A stretch of 60,981 nt of DNA from Caballeronia megalochromosomata (lineage in GTDB: Bacteria; Pseudomonadota; Gammaproteobacteria; Burkholderiales; Burkholderiaceae), in contig LRBF01000245.1 in assembly GCA_001580565.1 (NCBI GenBank), positions 1 to 60,981 of the forward strand, written 5' to 3'. Both the position numbers and the translations under genes were made by a program. Positions within the stretch are counted from its first letter, which is position 1; every line of letters starts with the position of its first letter. Shown one piece after another: positions 34,568-43,903 of this stretch. Under the pieces are notes generated by a model. It was not told where the DNA came from. It searched no databases and was given only the letters and a program-made list of their open reading frames with translations.

Positions 34568-35760
34568 CACCTCTGTTCGACGGCACGACGAGCCCCGCCG
34601 ATATCGCGGAAAGCCCCTTGCACGCGGCCTTCCGGCAGCCGCTGATGCTCGGCCTCTTCCTGCCGGTTCAAAACGGCGGCTGGTCCATCTCGACCTTGCC
34701 GCGCAGCACCGACTGGCGCTTCGATTACAACGCGCGTCTCACGCAAAAGGCCGAAGCGCTCGGCTTCGATCTCGTGTTCGGTCTCGCGCAATGGCTCGGC
34801 AAGAACGGGCACGGCGGCACGCTCAAGTATCGCGAGCAATCGCTCGATGCGTTCATCGCGACAAGCGCGCTCGCCGCCATCACCGAGCGCATTCTGCTGA
34901 TCTCGACCGTGCATGCGCTCTATGGTCCGTGGCATCCGCTGCATCTCGCGAAGTTCGGCGCGACGCTCGATCACATTTCCGGCGGCCGCTGGGGCCTCAA
35001 TCTCGTCACGGGCCATGTGGCGAGCGAATGGGCGATGTTCGGCCAGCCGATGATCGAGCACGACGAACGCTACGTGCGCGCGGCGGAGTTCGTCGGCGTG
35101 CTCGATACGCTCTGGCGCAGCGACGCGAACCTCCACATCAGGACGAAGCACTGGCAACTGAACGACGCGTTTGTGAGTCCGCGCCCGCGCTTTCATCGGC
35201 CGGTGCTGGTGAATGCGACCGGCTCGGCGGCGGGCATCGATTACGCCGTGCGGCATTCCGATCTCATCTTCATCACGAGCCCCGCAGGCGCCGATTTCAA
35301 CGACGCCATCGGCGCATTGCCCGCGCATACCGCGACGATTCGCGAAGGCGCGCAACGGGTGAACCGGCGCGTGCGTACGCTGATCAATCCGACCATCGTA
35401 TGCCGGCCGACCGAGCGCGAAGCGCGCTCGTATCACGATGCGATCGTCGCGCATGCCGACGAAGGCGCGCTCGATGGCTTCGTCGGCATGCACGGGCGCA
35501 GCGATGCCAAAGCGTGGGCGAAGCACAAGCGCGAGCAGCGCATTCTCGGCGGCAATCTGCATCTGATCGGTTCGCCCGAACAGATCGTCGAACAATTGCT
35601 CGCGCTCAAGCGTGCCGGATGCGATGGCGTGCAACTCACCTTCTTCGACTTCGAACCCGATCTCGCGTACTTCGGCGACGCCGTGCTGCCGCTGCTCGTC
35701 GAGGCGGGCCTGCGCATTCCGGCTTCCGCATCTCAACCGCTTCTTCATACGACGTCATGA
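34564..35760 (+). CDS. LLM-class FMNH2-dependent monooxygenase, SfnG-like
   Basis: 398 aa with a luciferase-like TIM-barrel fold. It opens with FLPVQNGGWSISTLPRSTDW and has the flavin/substrate segments GFDLVFGLAQW and HISGGRWGLNLVTGHVASEW. Closest remembered type: dimethylsulfone monooxygenase SfnG or related alkanesulfonate monooxygenases, which cleave C-S bonds with O2 and reduced FMN. Translationally coupled to both neighbours by ATGA overlaps. Reduced FMN would come from the reductase at 42532. Confidence 0.85.
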   Translation: MTPLFDGTTSPADIAESPLHAAFRQPLMLGLFLPVQNGGWSISTLPRSTDWRFDYNARLTQKAEALGFDLVFGLAQWLGKNGHGGTLKYREQSLDAFIATSALAAITERILLISTVHALYGPWHPLHLAKFGATLDHISGGRWGLNLVTGHVASEWAMFGQPMIEHDERYVRAAEFVGVLDTLWRSDANLHIRTKHWQLNDAFVSPRPRFHRPVLVNATGSAAGIDYAVRHSDLIFITSPAGADFNDAIGALPAHTATIREGAQRVNRRVRTLINPTIVCRPTEREARSYHDAIVAHADEGALDGFVGMHGRSDAKAWAKHKREQRILGGNLHLIGSPEQIVEQLLALKRAGCDGVQLTFFDFEPDLAYFGDAVLPLLVEAGLRIPASASQPLLHTTS

Positions 35761-37088
35761 GCCACACGCGACAACTGCATCTGAACACGAACGTCACCGG
35801 CGTCGGACGCCATCCCGCCGGATGGCGCACGCTCGACAATCCACGTTCCATCATCGATCTGAACTTCTTCAAGGAGATCGCCGCGATAGCCGAGCGCGGC
35901 AAGCTCGACGCCGTGTTTCTCTCCGATCTGCTCGCGCTGCGCAATCACGCCGAGGGACCATCGCAGGCGCTGGAGCCGACCGTGCTGCTGACCGCGCTCG
36001 CGGGCGCGACGACGCATATTGGCCTGATCGGCACGGCATCGACGACATTCAACGATCCGTTCAATCTCGCGCGGCGCTTTGCATCGGTCGATCATCTGAG
36101 CGGCGGGCGCATCGCCTTCAACGCGGTCACGACCTACGATGCCGCCGCCGCCGCGAACTTCAGCCACGACGTGCCGCTCACGACCGAGGAACGCTATGCG
36201 CGCGCGCAGGAATTCGTCGAAGTGGTGGCGAAGCTGTGGGATAGCTGGGAAGACGACGCCTTCGTCGCCGACAGCAAGACGGGCCGCTATGCCGATCCCG
36301 CGCGCGTGCATGCGATCGAGCATCGCGGGACTTACTTCTCGGTGCGCGGGCCGCTCACCGTGCCGCGCAGTCCCCAAGGGCGGCCGGTGCTCGTGCAGGC
36401 GGGCTCGTCCGAAGGCGGCCGTGCGCTTGCCGCGCGCTTCGCCGACGCCGTCTTCACCGCGCAGACGACCTTGCCCACGGCGCAGGCGTTCTATGCGGAG
36501 ATGAAGGAGCGCGTGCGTGTGCATGGACGCAATCCCGATCATTTTCTGTTGCTGCCGGGTCTTTATCCGGTAATCGGCGGCACGGAGCGCGAAGCGCGCG
36601 AGCGCAAGGCCGAACTCGATGCTCTGCTCGACGTGGATCGCGAAGTCGCGCGTCTTGCGGGCGCGCTCGGACTCGCGCCGGACGATCTGCATATCGATGC
36701 GCCTCTGCCTTATGAGCTCATCGCCAAGGTGAAACGCGCGGATCTCTCGCGCGGCTTCATCGATTCGACCGTTGCGCTCGCGAAGAGCGAGAACCTCACG
36801 GTGCGCGATCTGCTGGACCGCAATCCGGGGGCGCACCGGATCATCGTCGGCACGCCGGAGCAGATCGCCGACGATATCGCGCGCTGGTTCAACGAGCGCG
36901 GCGCGGACGGCTTCAACCTGAACGCGGATGTGTTTCCTTCGGGGCTCGCGGCCTTCGTCGACCATGTCGTGCCGCTGCTGCAGAAGAAGGGCATCTTCCG
37001 GCGCGATTACGAAGGCACAACCTTGCGCGCGCATCTGGGCCTGCCACGGCCCGAAAGTCAGTACGCGCGCTCGGCGCGGGCGGCGTGA
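35757..37088 (+). CDS. LLM-class monooxygenase, NtaA/SnaA/DszA family
   Basis: 443 aa. N-terminus LHLNTNVTGVGRHPAGWR and the segments LDAVFLSDLLAL, HLSGGRIAFNAVTTYD and GRPVLVQAGSSEGG place it in the NtaA/SnaA/DszA family of two-component flavin monooxygenases. DszA acts on a cyclic sulfone, NtaA on nitrilotriacetate. Here the context favours a sulfur substrate. The start overlaps the stop of the preceding monooxygenase by 4 nt. Confidence 0.87.
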   Translation: MSHTRQLHLNTNVTGVGRHPAGWRTLDNPRSIIDLNFFKEIAAIAERGKLDAVFLSDLLALRNHAEGPSQALEPTVLLTALAGATTHIGLIGTASTTFNDPFNLARRFASVDHLSGGRIAFNAVTTYDAAAAANFSHDVPLTTEERYARAQEFVEVVAKLWDSWEDDAFVADSKTGRYADPARVHAIEHRGTYFSVRGPLTVPRSPQGRPVLVQAGSSEGGRALAARFADAVFTAQTTLPTAQAFYAEMKERVRVHGRNPDHFLLLPGLYPVIGGTEREARERKAELDALLDVDREVARLAGALGLAPDDLHIDAPLPYELIAKVKRADLSRGFIDSTVALAKSENLTVRDLLDRNPGAHRIIVGTPEQIADDIARWFNERGADGFNLNADVFPSGLAAFVDHVVPLLQKKGIFRRDYEGTTLRAHLGLPRPESQYARSARAA

Positions 37089-37095
37089 GGCGCAT

Positions 37096-38310
37096 ATGAA
37101 CAGTACATGTCGAGCCACTGTCATCCGGTCGGACAAGGAAGCACTCGATGTCGCGCGCCGCCTTGCGCATGAATTCGCCCTCGATGCGCCGCGCCGTGAC
37201 CGCGAGCGTCGTCTGCCTTCGAACGAAGTCGAAGCGTTCAGCGCGTCGGGATTGTGGGGCGTCGGCGTGCCGCGCGCGTTCGGCGGCGCGGATGTTTCCG
37301 TTCGCACCATCGCCGATGTCTTCGAGGTCATATCGGCGGCCGATTCGTCGCTCGGACAGATTCCGCAGAATCACTTCGCCGCGCTCGAACGCCTGAGGCA
37401 CGACGGCACGCCGAGTCAGCAGGACTTCTTCTTTTCGCGCGCGCTTGCGGGGGAGCGCTTCGGGAATGCCACCGCGGAGCCCGGCGACCGGCTGCCTTCG
37501 GAGCATGAGACGCGTGTGCGCCGCACGGCAAGCGGATTCGTGCTGTCGGGCCGCAAGGTCTACTCGACGGGCGCGCTCTTCGCACACTGGATACCGGTGG
37601 CCGCGCGCGACGACGATGGCTTGCCGGTCACCGCATTCGTCGCACGGCATGCGCGCGGCGTCGAGGTCATCGACGACTGGTCCGGTTTCGGTCAGCGCAC
37701 GACGGCGAGCGGTCAAGTACGGCTCGACGCTGTCGCGCTCGATGAATTGCAGATCGTGAAGCGTGGCCGCAGCCAGCATATCGATGCGGCCAACGCGGTC
37801 TCGCAGCTCATTCACGCGGCGATCGATCTGGGAATCGGGCGTGCGGCGCTCGATGATACGAAGCGGTTTCTCAGGGCCTTGTCGCATCCCGCGCGTGGGA
37901 GCGCCGTGACGCGTGCGGTCGACGACCCGTTCACGTTGCGTGATATCGGCGCGCTGACGGTCGACTATCATGCGGCGCAGGCATTGACGGCGCGTGCCGC
38001 GTCGCTCATCGATTCCGCACGTGGCGAAGCCGCGCGTAGCGATGTGGCTGCGGCCATCGTCGCGACGGCCGAGGCCAAAATACTCACGACTCGGTTCGCG
38101 CTCGACGCGTCGAACAAGCTGTTCGAGCTGGCGGGAACGCAATCGACGCTCGACACGCATCAGCTCGATCGGCACTGGCGCAATGCGAGAACGCATACGC
38201 TGCATGACAGCGTGCGGTGGAAGTATCACGCGGTGGGGCAGTTCGCGTTGAACGAGCTGCTTTGTGATCCTTTTACGTACGCGCATCCGTATAGCGCGAT
38301 AGACGCGTAA
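37096..38310 (+). CDS. SfnB-like acyl-CoA-dehydrogenase-type flavoprotein
   Basis: 404 aa from ATG 37096, 7 nt after the previous stop. Acyl-CoA dehydrogenase fold of the SfnB/DszC branch: LWGVGVPRAFGGADVSV, SLGQIPQNHFAALE, and the end RNARTHTLHDSVRWKYHAVG. Members oxidise sulfur compounds with reduced flavin or take part in sulfone use, and lack normal beta-oxidation roles. Last gene of the plus-strand operon; a strong terminator follows at once. Confidence 0.87.
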   Translation: MNSTCRATVIRSDKEALDVARRLAHEFALDAPRRDRERRLPSNEVEAFSASGLWGVGVPRAFGGADVSVRTIADVFEVISAADSSLGQIPQNHFAALERLRHDGTPSQQDFFFSRALAGERFGNATAEPGDRLPSEHETRVRRTASGFVLSGRKVYSTGALFAHWIPVAARDDDGLPVTAFVARHARGVEVIDDWSGFGQRTTASGQVRLDAVALDELQIVKRGRSQHIDAANAVSQLIHAAIDLGIGRAALDDTKRFLRALSHPARGSAVTRAVDDPFTLRDIGALTVDYHAAQALTARAASLIDSARGEAARSDVAAAIVATAEAKILTTRFALDASNKLFELAGTQSTLDTHQLDRHWRNARTHTLHDSVRWKYHAVGQFALNELLCDPFTYAHPYSAIDA

Positions 38311-38340
38311 AAAAAGGCGCGCCACGCGGCGCGCCTTTTG
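38311..38340. terminator. Bidirectional terminator between convergent sulfur operons
   Basis: A perfect 8-bp GC stem (GGCGCGCC at 38316-38323 and 38328-38335) with an ACGC loop, preceded by a run of A and followed by TTTT. It can stop transcription from both sides. Confidence 0.92.
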
Positions 38341-38360
38341 TCATCATCCGGTTCAGCGCA

Positions 38361-39359
38361 TCATCTTCCCGCCACCGCCTGCGCATCGAATACCGGGTTG
38401 AACTCCACATCGACCTTGATCTTGTTCTTGATATCCCCTGATCGGTAGAGCGTATCGGCAATCCGCTGCTCTCGCACGACGAGTTGCTTGTCCAGCGGAT
38501 AGAAAACCGATCTTCCGTTCTCCGCGGAAAACTTCGCGCGCGCCGGGCTCTGCTTCATCTTCTCCAGATAGATCTTCTCGACAGCAGGCACGTTCTGCGC
38601 CCACCACGTCCACGAGTGCTTCAGGCGACCGAGAAAGTCCCCGAGCGCCTGACTCTTCGCCGGATCGCGCAGCACTTCCGTGCGCGCCGTGAACACCGAC
38701 AAGGCCGGAATATCGAGCTCATCGCTCTTGATGACGACACGCGCATCGCCCTTGTCGACGGTCTCCTTCACAGGTCCGAATCCGCCCGAATACACCGCGA
38801 CCTGCCCCGCATTGAACGCGGACGCCGACACGTTTCCGTCGCCGAACTTCACGCCCTGAAAATCTTTCGGCCTCAGATCCGCCTTGTTATACGACAGCAC
38901 GTATTGCAGATAATTGAATCCGCCGAAGTTATAGCCCCATGTCTTGCCGCGCAGGTCGGCAAGGTTCTTCACATCGGCGTCCTTGCGCACGACCGTGACG
39001 ATCGGCGGATAGCTGCTGTCCGGATTGCGCCATCCCGCGACGATCTGCAAGGGCGCGCTCTCCGGCGTCCACGGCGCGCGCGCGTTGCCCTGCTCGATGA
39101 TGAGCGACGTATCGCCCATCAGGCCCACGTCGAGCACTTTCGAATAGAGCGCGGAAAGCTGCGCGGCGGGCCCGGTGAGCACGGCCCATTTCACTTTGTA
39201 CGGCGCGCCGTCGAGCACGTGCGATGCCTCGACGATCAGCGGCCACGCGGCATCCTGCGTGCCGATGGTCAACGTGAGCGGTTCCTCGGCGAATGCGGAT
39301 GCGGACACGGCGAAAAGGCTCGCGGCGAATAGAGCGATAAGACGTTTTCTGAAGCGCAT
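38361..39359 (-). CDS. Second organosulfur-type periplasmic binding protein (SsuA-like)
   Basis: 332 aa with a signal peptide (RLIALFAASLFAVSASAFA, cut near residue 24) and an SsuA-like fold (LTIGTQDAAWPLIVEAS, LADLRGKTWGYNFGG, NAGQVAVYSGGFGPV). It is the last gene of a permease-ATPase-binding protein operon on the minus strand. The binding protein differs clearly from the one at 31114, so the two transporters should have different cargo. Confidence 0.88.
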   Translation of the reverse strand: MRFRKRLIALFAASLFAVSASAFAEEPLTLTIGTQDAAWPLIVEASHVLDGAPYKVKWAVLTGPAAQLSALYSKVLDVGLMGDTSLIIEQGNARAPWTPESAPLQIVAGWRNPDSSYPPIVTVVRKDADVKNLADLRGKTWGYNFGGFNYLQYVLSYNKADLRPKDFQGVKFGDGNVSASAFNAGQVAVYSGGFGPVKETVDKGDARVVIKSDELDIPALSVFTARTEVLRDPAKSQALGDFLGRLKHSWTWWAQNVPAVEKIYLEKMKQSPARAKFSAENGRSVFYPLDKQLVVREQRIADTLYRSGDIKNKIKVDVEFNPVFDAQAVAGR

Positions 39360-39385
39360 GGGTGTGTGGTGAGTGAATGAAATCG

Positions 39386-40150
39386 TTATGCCGCTTTCTG
39401 CGGCGAATCTTGCGTCACACCGAGTTCGGCGAGCAGCCGCGTTCTGAGCGCGATGGCCGCTTCGTCGCTGCGCGAGCGCGGTCGCGGAAAGTCGACGACC
39501 ACATCCGCGCTGATCTCGCCTTGCGAGAGCACGACAATCCGGTCCGACAGCAGAATCGCTTCGTCGATGTCATGCGTGACGAGCACGACCGCCGGCGTAT
39601 GCGCGCGCCACAAACGCGCGACGAGCTCGTACATGCGGATGCGCGTGAGCGCATCGAGCGCGGCAAAGGGTTCATCGAGCAGCAGCAGCTTCGGCTCGCG
39701 CACCAGCGCCCGCGCCAGCGCGACACGTTGCGCTTCGCCGCCCGAGAGCGTCTTCGGCCAGCCATCGGCATGGCTCGCGAGTCCTACTTCATCGAGCGCG
39801 GCCAGTGCGGAGGGCTTCGCCGCGCTGAGCCGGTCATGACCGATCACGACGTTCTCCCACACGCGCTTGGCCGGCACGAGACGCGGCTCCTGGAACACGA
39901 CCGAGCGCGCGCCCGCGACACGCACGCGGCCACTGTCGGCCTGATCGAGCCCGGCCAGGATGCGCAGGAGCGTCGTCTTGCCCGCGCCCGATGCGCCGAG
40001 CATCGACACGAACTGGCCGCGTCTGACGTTGAGCGACAGGTCCTTCAGCACCGCGCGACCGGCGAACACGCGGCTCACGCCTTCGAGTTCGAGCGCGCTC
40101 TCACGCTGCTCGCGCACGGACCTGGCGAATGCGATATCAGGCGAGTTCAA
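39386..40150 (-). CDS. ABC transporter ATP-binding protein (SsuB-like)
   Basis: 254 aa if started at TTG 40150, which has GGAGG 7 nt upstream and overlaps the permease end by 14 nt. An ATG at 40189 gives 267 aa but no ribosome site. Walker A GASGAGKTT, Q-loop FQEPRL, signature LSGGEAQRVALARAL, Walker B LLLLDEPFAALD and LVTHDIDEA are all present. Partner of the permease and binding protein on either side. Confidence 0.92.
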   Translation of the reverse strand: MNSPDIAFARSVREQRESALELEGVSRVFAGRAVLKDLSLNVRRGQFVSMLGASGAGKTTLLRILAGLDQADSGRVRVAGARSVVFQEPRLVPAKRVWENVVIGHDRLSAAKPSALAALDEVGLASHADGWPKTLSGGEAQRVALARALVREPKLLLLDEPFAALDALTRIRMYELVARLWRAHTPAVVLVTHDIDEAILLSDRIVVLSQGEISADVVVDFPRPRSRSDEAAIALRTRLLAELGVTQDSPQKAA

Positions 40151-41054
40151 AGCGCGGCCTCCACGGAAGAGCGAGATGTTCGAGCGCACGCATGATGAGA
40201 TCGGTCACGATGCCGAGCGCCGCATAGACGAGAATGCCCGCGATGATGATGTCCGCGCGCTGGTTTTGGTTCGCGTTCACGAGGATGTAGCCGATGCCGT
40301 TCTGCGCATTGATCTGCTCCGCGACGACCAGCGCGAGCAACGCCACCGCCGACGAATAGCGCACGCCGACGAGTATCGAAGGCAGCGCTGTCGGCAGGAT
40401 GATGCGTAGCGCGATCTGCCGGTTCGACAGACCGAACACGTTCGCCGCTTCGAGCAGCTTCGGGTCGACGCCGCGCACGCCCGCATAGGTGTTGAGATAC
40501 ATCGGGAAAATGGTGGCCGCGAGAATCACCGCGACCTTCGCACCCTCGCCGATGCCGAACCACGTAATGAAAAGCGGAATCAGCGCGATGAACGGAATCG
40601 TGCGCAGCATCTGCAACGGCGCATCGACGATCTCTTCGCCCACGCGCCACAGCCCCGCGAAAAGACCCGCCAACAGGCCGATGCCGCCGCCGATCGCGAG
40701 GCCCGTCGCCGCGCGCGCGAGCGACACGCCGATCGCGCTCTGCAGTTCGCCATCGGCGATCAGCTCCTTCAATGCCGCGATGATCACCGTAGGCGACGGC
40801 AGGGTTTCAGGCGCGACGAGTTGCAGCGACGACGCGAGTTGCCATAGCACGACGAGCGCGAGCGGCACGCCGACACGCAACGCGCGCGAGCGCAGCGCGG
40901 GCCATTGCAGCGCGCTCTGGCGGCGCACTTCGCGCGTCGGCAGATCGATGAGCGCGCGTGGATCGACGGCGCGTGCATCGGCGCCGTGCGTGCGATCAGG
41001 CGCCGTACCCGGGTCGATCCCGAGCGCGGCGGATGGAAAGCGAGGGACGTTCAT
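40137..41054 (-). CDS. ABC transporter permease (SsuC-like)
   Basis: 305 aa with six membrane helices after a 60-residue N-terminal extension. Coupling motif EAANVFGLSNRQIALRIILP as in NitT/TauT-family permeases. First gene of the minus-strand transporter operon. The 227-bp gap to the divergent flavoprotein gene at 41282 should hold promoters for both directions. Confidence 0.92.
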   Translation of the reverse strand: MNVPRFPSAALGIDPGTAPDRTHGADARAVDPRALIDLPTREVRRQSALQWPALRSRALRVGVPLALVVLWQLASSLQLVAPETLPSPTVIIAALKELIADGELQSAIGVSLARAATGLAIGGGIGLLAGLFAGLWRVGEEIVDAPLQMLRTIPFIALIPLFITWFGIGEGAKVAVILAATIFPMYLNTYAGVRGVDPKLLEAANVFGLSNRQIALRIILPTALPSILVGVRYSSAVALLALVVAEQINAQNGIGYILVNANQNQRADIIIAGILVYAALGIVTDLIMRALEHLALPWRPRFELA

Positions 41055-41281
41055 GGGCGTTCGTCGGAAATCCGAAAGGAGTGGAACATCCGATGGTACG
41101 GTCGCCTGTCCTCACTTCAAACGAACGCTTTGCAAGATGCTATGCGCATGGCGCGTCATTTGGATTCCAACGATCCGATAAAGGCGTGACCCGTGCATTG
41201 CTTAGCAGATTCGCTTCGTTGGCGAATGTGGCGCGCTCCCCTAACGTATGCGGATGACGTTTTAGGGATAACAACGCGCTC

Positions 41282-42505
41282 ATGGGAAAAATAGAATCGA
41301 ATCTGCAAACGGGGCTGGGCACGCAAGCCGTCAGACCCGGCTCGGCGGCATTGCGTGAACTCGTCGCGGCCATCGCGCAGGATGCGCATGTGCGCGGCAA
41401 TGGCGAAGCCGATCCGCACAAGGCCATCGCGCTCGTGCGCGCGGCGCGGCTCGGCGTGTATCGACTGCCCGTCGAAGAAGGCGGCGGCGGCGCGAGCTTC
41501 ACGCAACTCTTCGAACTTGTGCTCGATCTCGCGCAAGCGGACTCGAACATCCCGCATATCCTGCGCAATCACTTCGCGTTCGTCGAGCGCGCGCGTCGCA
41601 CGCCGCATCAGGCGCCCTATTCGCGCTGGCTCGATTCGGTCAGGGAAGGCGCGCTATACGGCATCGGCGCGAGCGAGATCGGCAATCAGAATATCGGCGA
41701 CGGCGACGGCGCGACTTCGCTCGATGCACAAGGCGAAGACTTCGTGCTCAACGGCGTGAAGTACTACAGCACCGGCAATCTTTATGCGGACTACATCGTC
41801 GTCAATGCGAAGACGGGCGATGGACGATTCGTCGCCGCACGCGTCGCGGTCGGTCAGCAAGGCGTCGACGTGCGCGACGACTGGGACGGCATCGGCCAGC
41901 GGCTCACGGCGAGCGGCACGACGCTCTATGATCACGTCGCGGTGTCACGCGAGGACGTGCTCTATTACGACGACGAATTCAAGGTGCCGCGGCAGGCGAC
42001 CTTCTCGCAGTTGTGGCTCACGACGATCATCGCGGGTATTCTGCGCGCCGTCGTGAACGATGCCATCGCGCTGCTGAAGCGCCGCGAGCGGAACTACTAT
42101 CACGCGGTCAACGCGCGCCCCGCCGACGATCCGCTGTTGCAGGAGATCGTCGGCCGACTCGACAGCGCGGCGTACGTCGCGGAGTCGAGCGTCCTGCGCG
42201 CCGCCGACGCGCTCGGCCGCGCCTACGATTCAGCACTTGCCGGCCAGCCTGACGAAGCGCTTTTTCTCGAAGCGGCATTGCATTCGGCGCGCGCGAAAGT
42301 GGTCATCGACGAACTCGCGCTCGATGCCGCCACGAAGCTCTTCGACGTGGGCGGCGCATCGGCGGCCAGGCAAAGCGCCGCGCTCGACCGTCACTGGCGC
42401 AACATCCGCACGATCGCCTCGCATAACCCGGTCGCCTACAAGGCGCGCGTACTCGGCGCGCATGCATTGCACGGCACCACCTTGCCGAACGGCGCGTTCT
42501 TCTGA
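41282..42505 (+). CDS. SfnB/DszC-like flavin-dependent monooxygenase (acyl-CoA dehydrogenase fold)
   Basis: 407 aa with acyl-CoA dehydrogenase-like segments ARLGVYRLPVEEGGGG, IPHILRNHFAFVE, DGIGQRLTASGTTLYD and the C-terminal RHWRNIRTIASHNPV. It resembles DszC and SfnB, which use FMNH2 and O2 on organosulfur substrates. The NADPH:FMN reductase gene follows 26 nt later, fitting a two-component oxygenase. It is divergent from the second sulfonate-type transporter. Confidence 0.87.
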   Translation: MGKIESNLQTGLGTQAVRPGSAALRELVAAIAQDAHVRGNGEADPHKAIALVRAARLGVYRLPVEEGGGGASFTQLFELVLDLAQADSNIPHILRNHFAFVERARRTPHQAPYSRWLDSVREGALYGIGASEIGNQNIGDGDGATSLDAQGEDFVLNGVKYYSTGNLYADYIVVNAKTGDGRFVAARVAVGQQGVDVRDDWDGIGQRLTASGTTLYDHVAVSREDVLYYDDEFKVPRQATFSQLWLTTIIAGILRAVVNDAIALLKRRERNYYHAVNARPADDPLLQEIVGRLDSAAYVAESSVLRAADALGRAYDSALAGQPDEALFLEAALHSARAKVVIDELALDAATKLFDVGGASAARQSAALDRHWRNIRTIASHNPVAYKARVLGAHALHGTTLPNGAFF

Positions 42506-42531
42506 CAACAGATTTCCAGGGAGTATCGATC

Positions 42532-43170
42532 TTGTCTCGATCCAATTCATCGCGCGGGCCACGGGTAGTCGGCATCGGCGGCACGACGCGGCCGCAATCA
42601 TCGACTGAACGGGCACTCGCATTTGCGTTGCGCGGCGCACAGGAAACGGGCGCGAGCGTGCAGCTCTTCGGCGGCGCGTTCCTGCACAGCCTGCCGCACT
42701 ATGCCCCCGAATCGCGCGAACTCACCGACGAGCAGCATGAACTCATCGAGGCCGTGCGCGCTGCCGATGCGCTCATCATCGCGACGCCCGGCTATCACGG
42801 TGGCATCTCGGGCCTCGTTAAAAACGCACTCGATACGCTGGAGGAACTGCGGCTCGACACGCGTCCCTATCTCGACGGACGCGCGGTCGGCAGCATCGTC
42901 ACGGCGTATGGATGGCAGGCGGCGGGCACGGTGCTCACGTCGCTGCGTTCGATCGTGCATGCGTTGCGCGGCTGGCCGACGCCTTTCGGCGCAACCGTCA
43001 ATACGCTGGAGACACGCTTCGAATCAGGCGATACCTGTTCCGATCCGAAGGTCGTCGAGCAGCTTCGGACCGTGGGACGGCAGGCGTCGAGCTTCGCGCT
43101 CACGTTCGGTGCGGCACGCGCGGACGATTATCACGAAGTGGAGCGGCGCATCGAACTTGCGCAGCATTGA
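42532..43170 (+). CDS. NAD(P)H-dependent FMN reductase (SsuE/MsuE-like)
   Basis: 212 aa from TTG 42532 after a GGGAG site. Flavodoxin-like reductase fold: VVGIGGTTRPQSSTERAL (FMN phosphate loop), ADALIIATPGYHGGISGLVKNALD and TAYGWQAAGTVL. It supplies FMNH2 to the monooxygenases at 34564, 35757 and 41282. Last gene of its operon, with a terminator hairpin behind it. Confidence 0.92.
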   Translation: MSRSNSSRGPRVVGIGGTTRPQSSTERALAFALRGAQETGASVQLFGGAFLHSLPHYAPESRELTDEQHELIEAVRAADALIIATPGYHGGISGLVKNALDTLEELRLDTRPYLDGRAVGSIVTAYGWQAAGTVLTSLRSIVHALRGWPTPFGATVNTLETRFESGDTCSDPKVVEQLRTVGRQASSFALTFGAARADDYHEVERRIELAQH

Positions 43171-43180
43171 GCGTCGGATG

Positions 43181-43220
43181 ATGAAGCTGCGCATCGCGCG
43201 CAGCTTCATGTTTCGTTTCA
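43181..43220 (+). terminator. Terminator after the FMN reductase gene
   Basis: A 12-bp stem (ATGAAGCTGCGC at 43181-43192 with 43198-43209), 5-nt loop, followed by the T-rich GTTTCGTTT. It also faces the end of the convergent small gene at 43218. Confidence 0.75.
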
Positions 43221-43442
43221 GTGCAGCGGCGACTCGCCGGGCACCTGAAACGCGTCGACCGTATAGCCCATGTTGAAATAGCCCGCGCGGGCATAGACGG
43301 AAATGTGCTCGAGTTGTTCCGCGCGCGTGGTGTCGCTTACGGCTCGCACTTCCTCTACTGCCGCTTCTTTCGTGAAGTGCTTACGCACGCGTGAGGTCGG
43401 CGCGGACAGCGCCTGCCAGTAGTGAGTCAGGAAGTGCGGCAT
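43218..43442 (-). CDS. Hypothetical small protein (74 aa)
   Basis: 74 codons starting MPHFLTHYWQALSAPTSRVR, with GAGG 6 nt before the ATG. The sequence is soluble, with a central charged helix (HFTKEAAVEEVRAVSDTTRA) and a C-terminal aromatic segment. I do not recognise the family. Codon use agrees with its neighbours, which supports a real gene. Confidence 0.55.
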   Translation of the reverse strand: MPHFLTHYWQALSAPTSRVRKHFTKEAAVEEVRAVSDTTRAEQLEHISVYARAGYFNMGYTVDAFQVPGESPLH

Positions 43443-43566
43443 GGATCGCCTCCTCGATGCATCGATAACTCAAATCTAGGCTGTCAAAATCGCTTGGGCA
43501 AACAAGCTTTTCTGCAATGCATTGCAGAGGCTGCACCGCTCTGGCGCATCGGACGGTGCAGACCCG

Positions 43567-43782
43567 TCATCCCGCACGCTTGCCGTGCTGATCGATCCAC
43601 AGACGCGCCCAGCGCCACGCATAGGCGACCGCGTGTTCGGCTTCGAAAAAGTAATCGAGCGCATCGAACGTGAAGGACGCGGCATGGGGAGACGCGCCGC
43701 GCTCGATGATCAGGTTCGCGGCAAACAGGCCGCTTGGTAACGCCCGTGCGGAGGGCTCGACGTCATATCCCTTGTAGCGCAT
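43567..43782 (-). CDS. Hypothetical small protein (71 aa)
   Basis: 71 codons, MRYKGYDVEPSARALPSGLF onward, ending with a helix rich in Trp, Tyr and Ala. The N-terminal strand pattern (YKGYDVEPSA, LIIERG) resembles short single-domain proteins common in Burkholderiaceae genomes, but I cannot name a family. Its neighbours are unrelated in function. Confidence 0.5.
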   Translation of the reverse strand: MRYKGYDVEPSARALPSGLFAANLIIERGASPHAASFTFDALDYFFEAEHAVAYAWRWARLWIDQHGKRAG

Positions 43783-43903
43783 GAATGGTTCCGTGAAGAA
43801 GCGTGCGAGCGATTCATGCTAGTACGGGCGACGCTTTGCACCAACGAAGACATCGGCGTTAGCTAATCAGCGCGGGCGTCACTTGTTCTTCACGGGATCG
43901 GGA

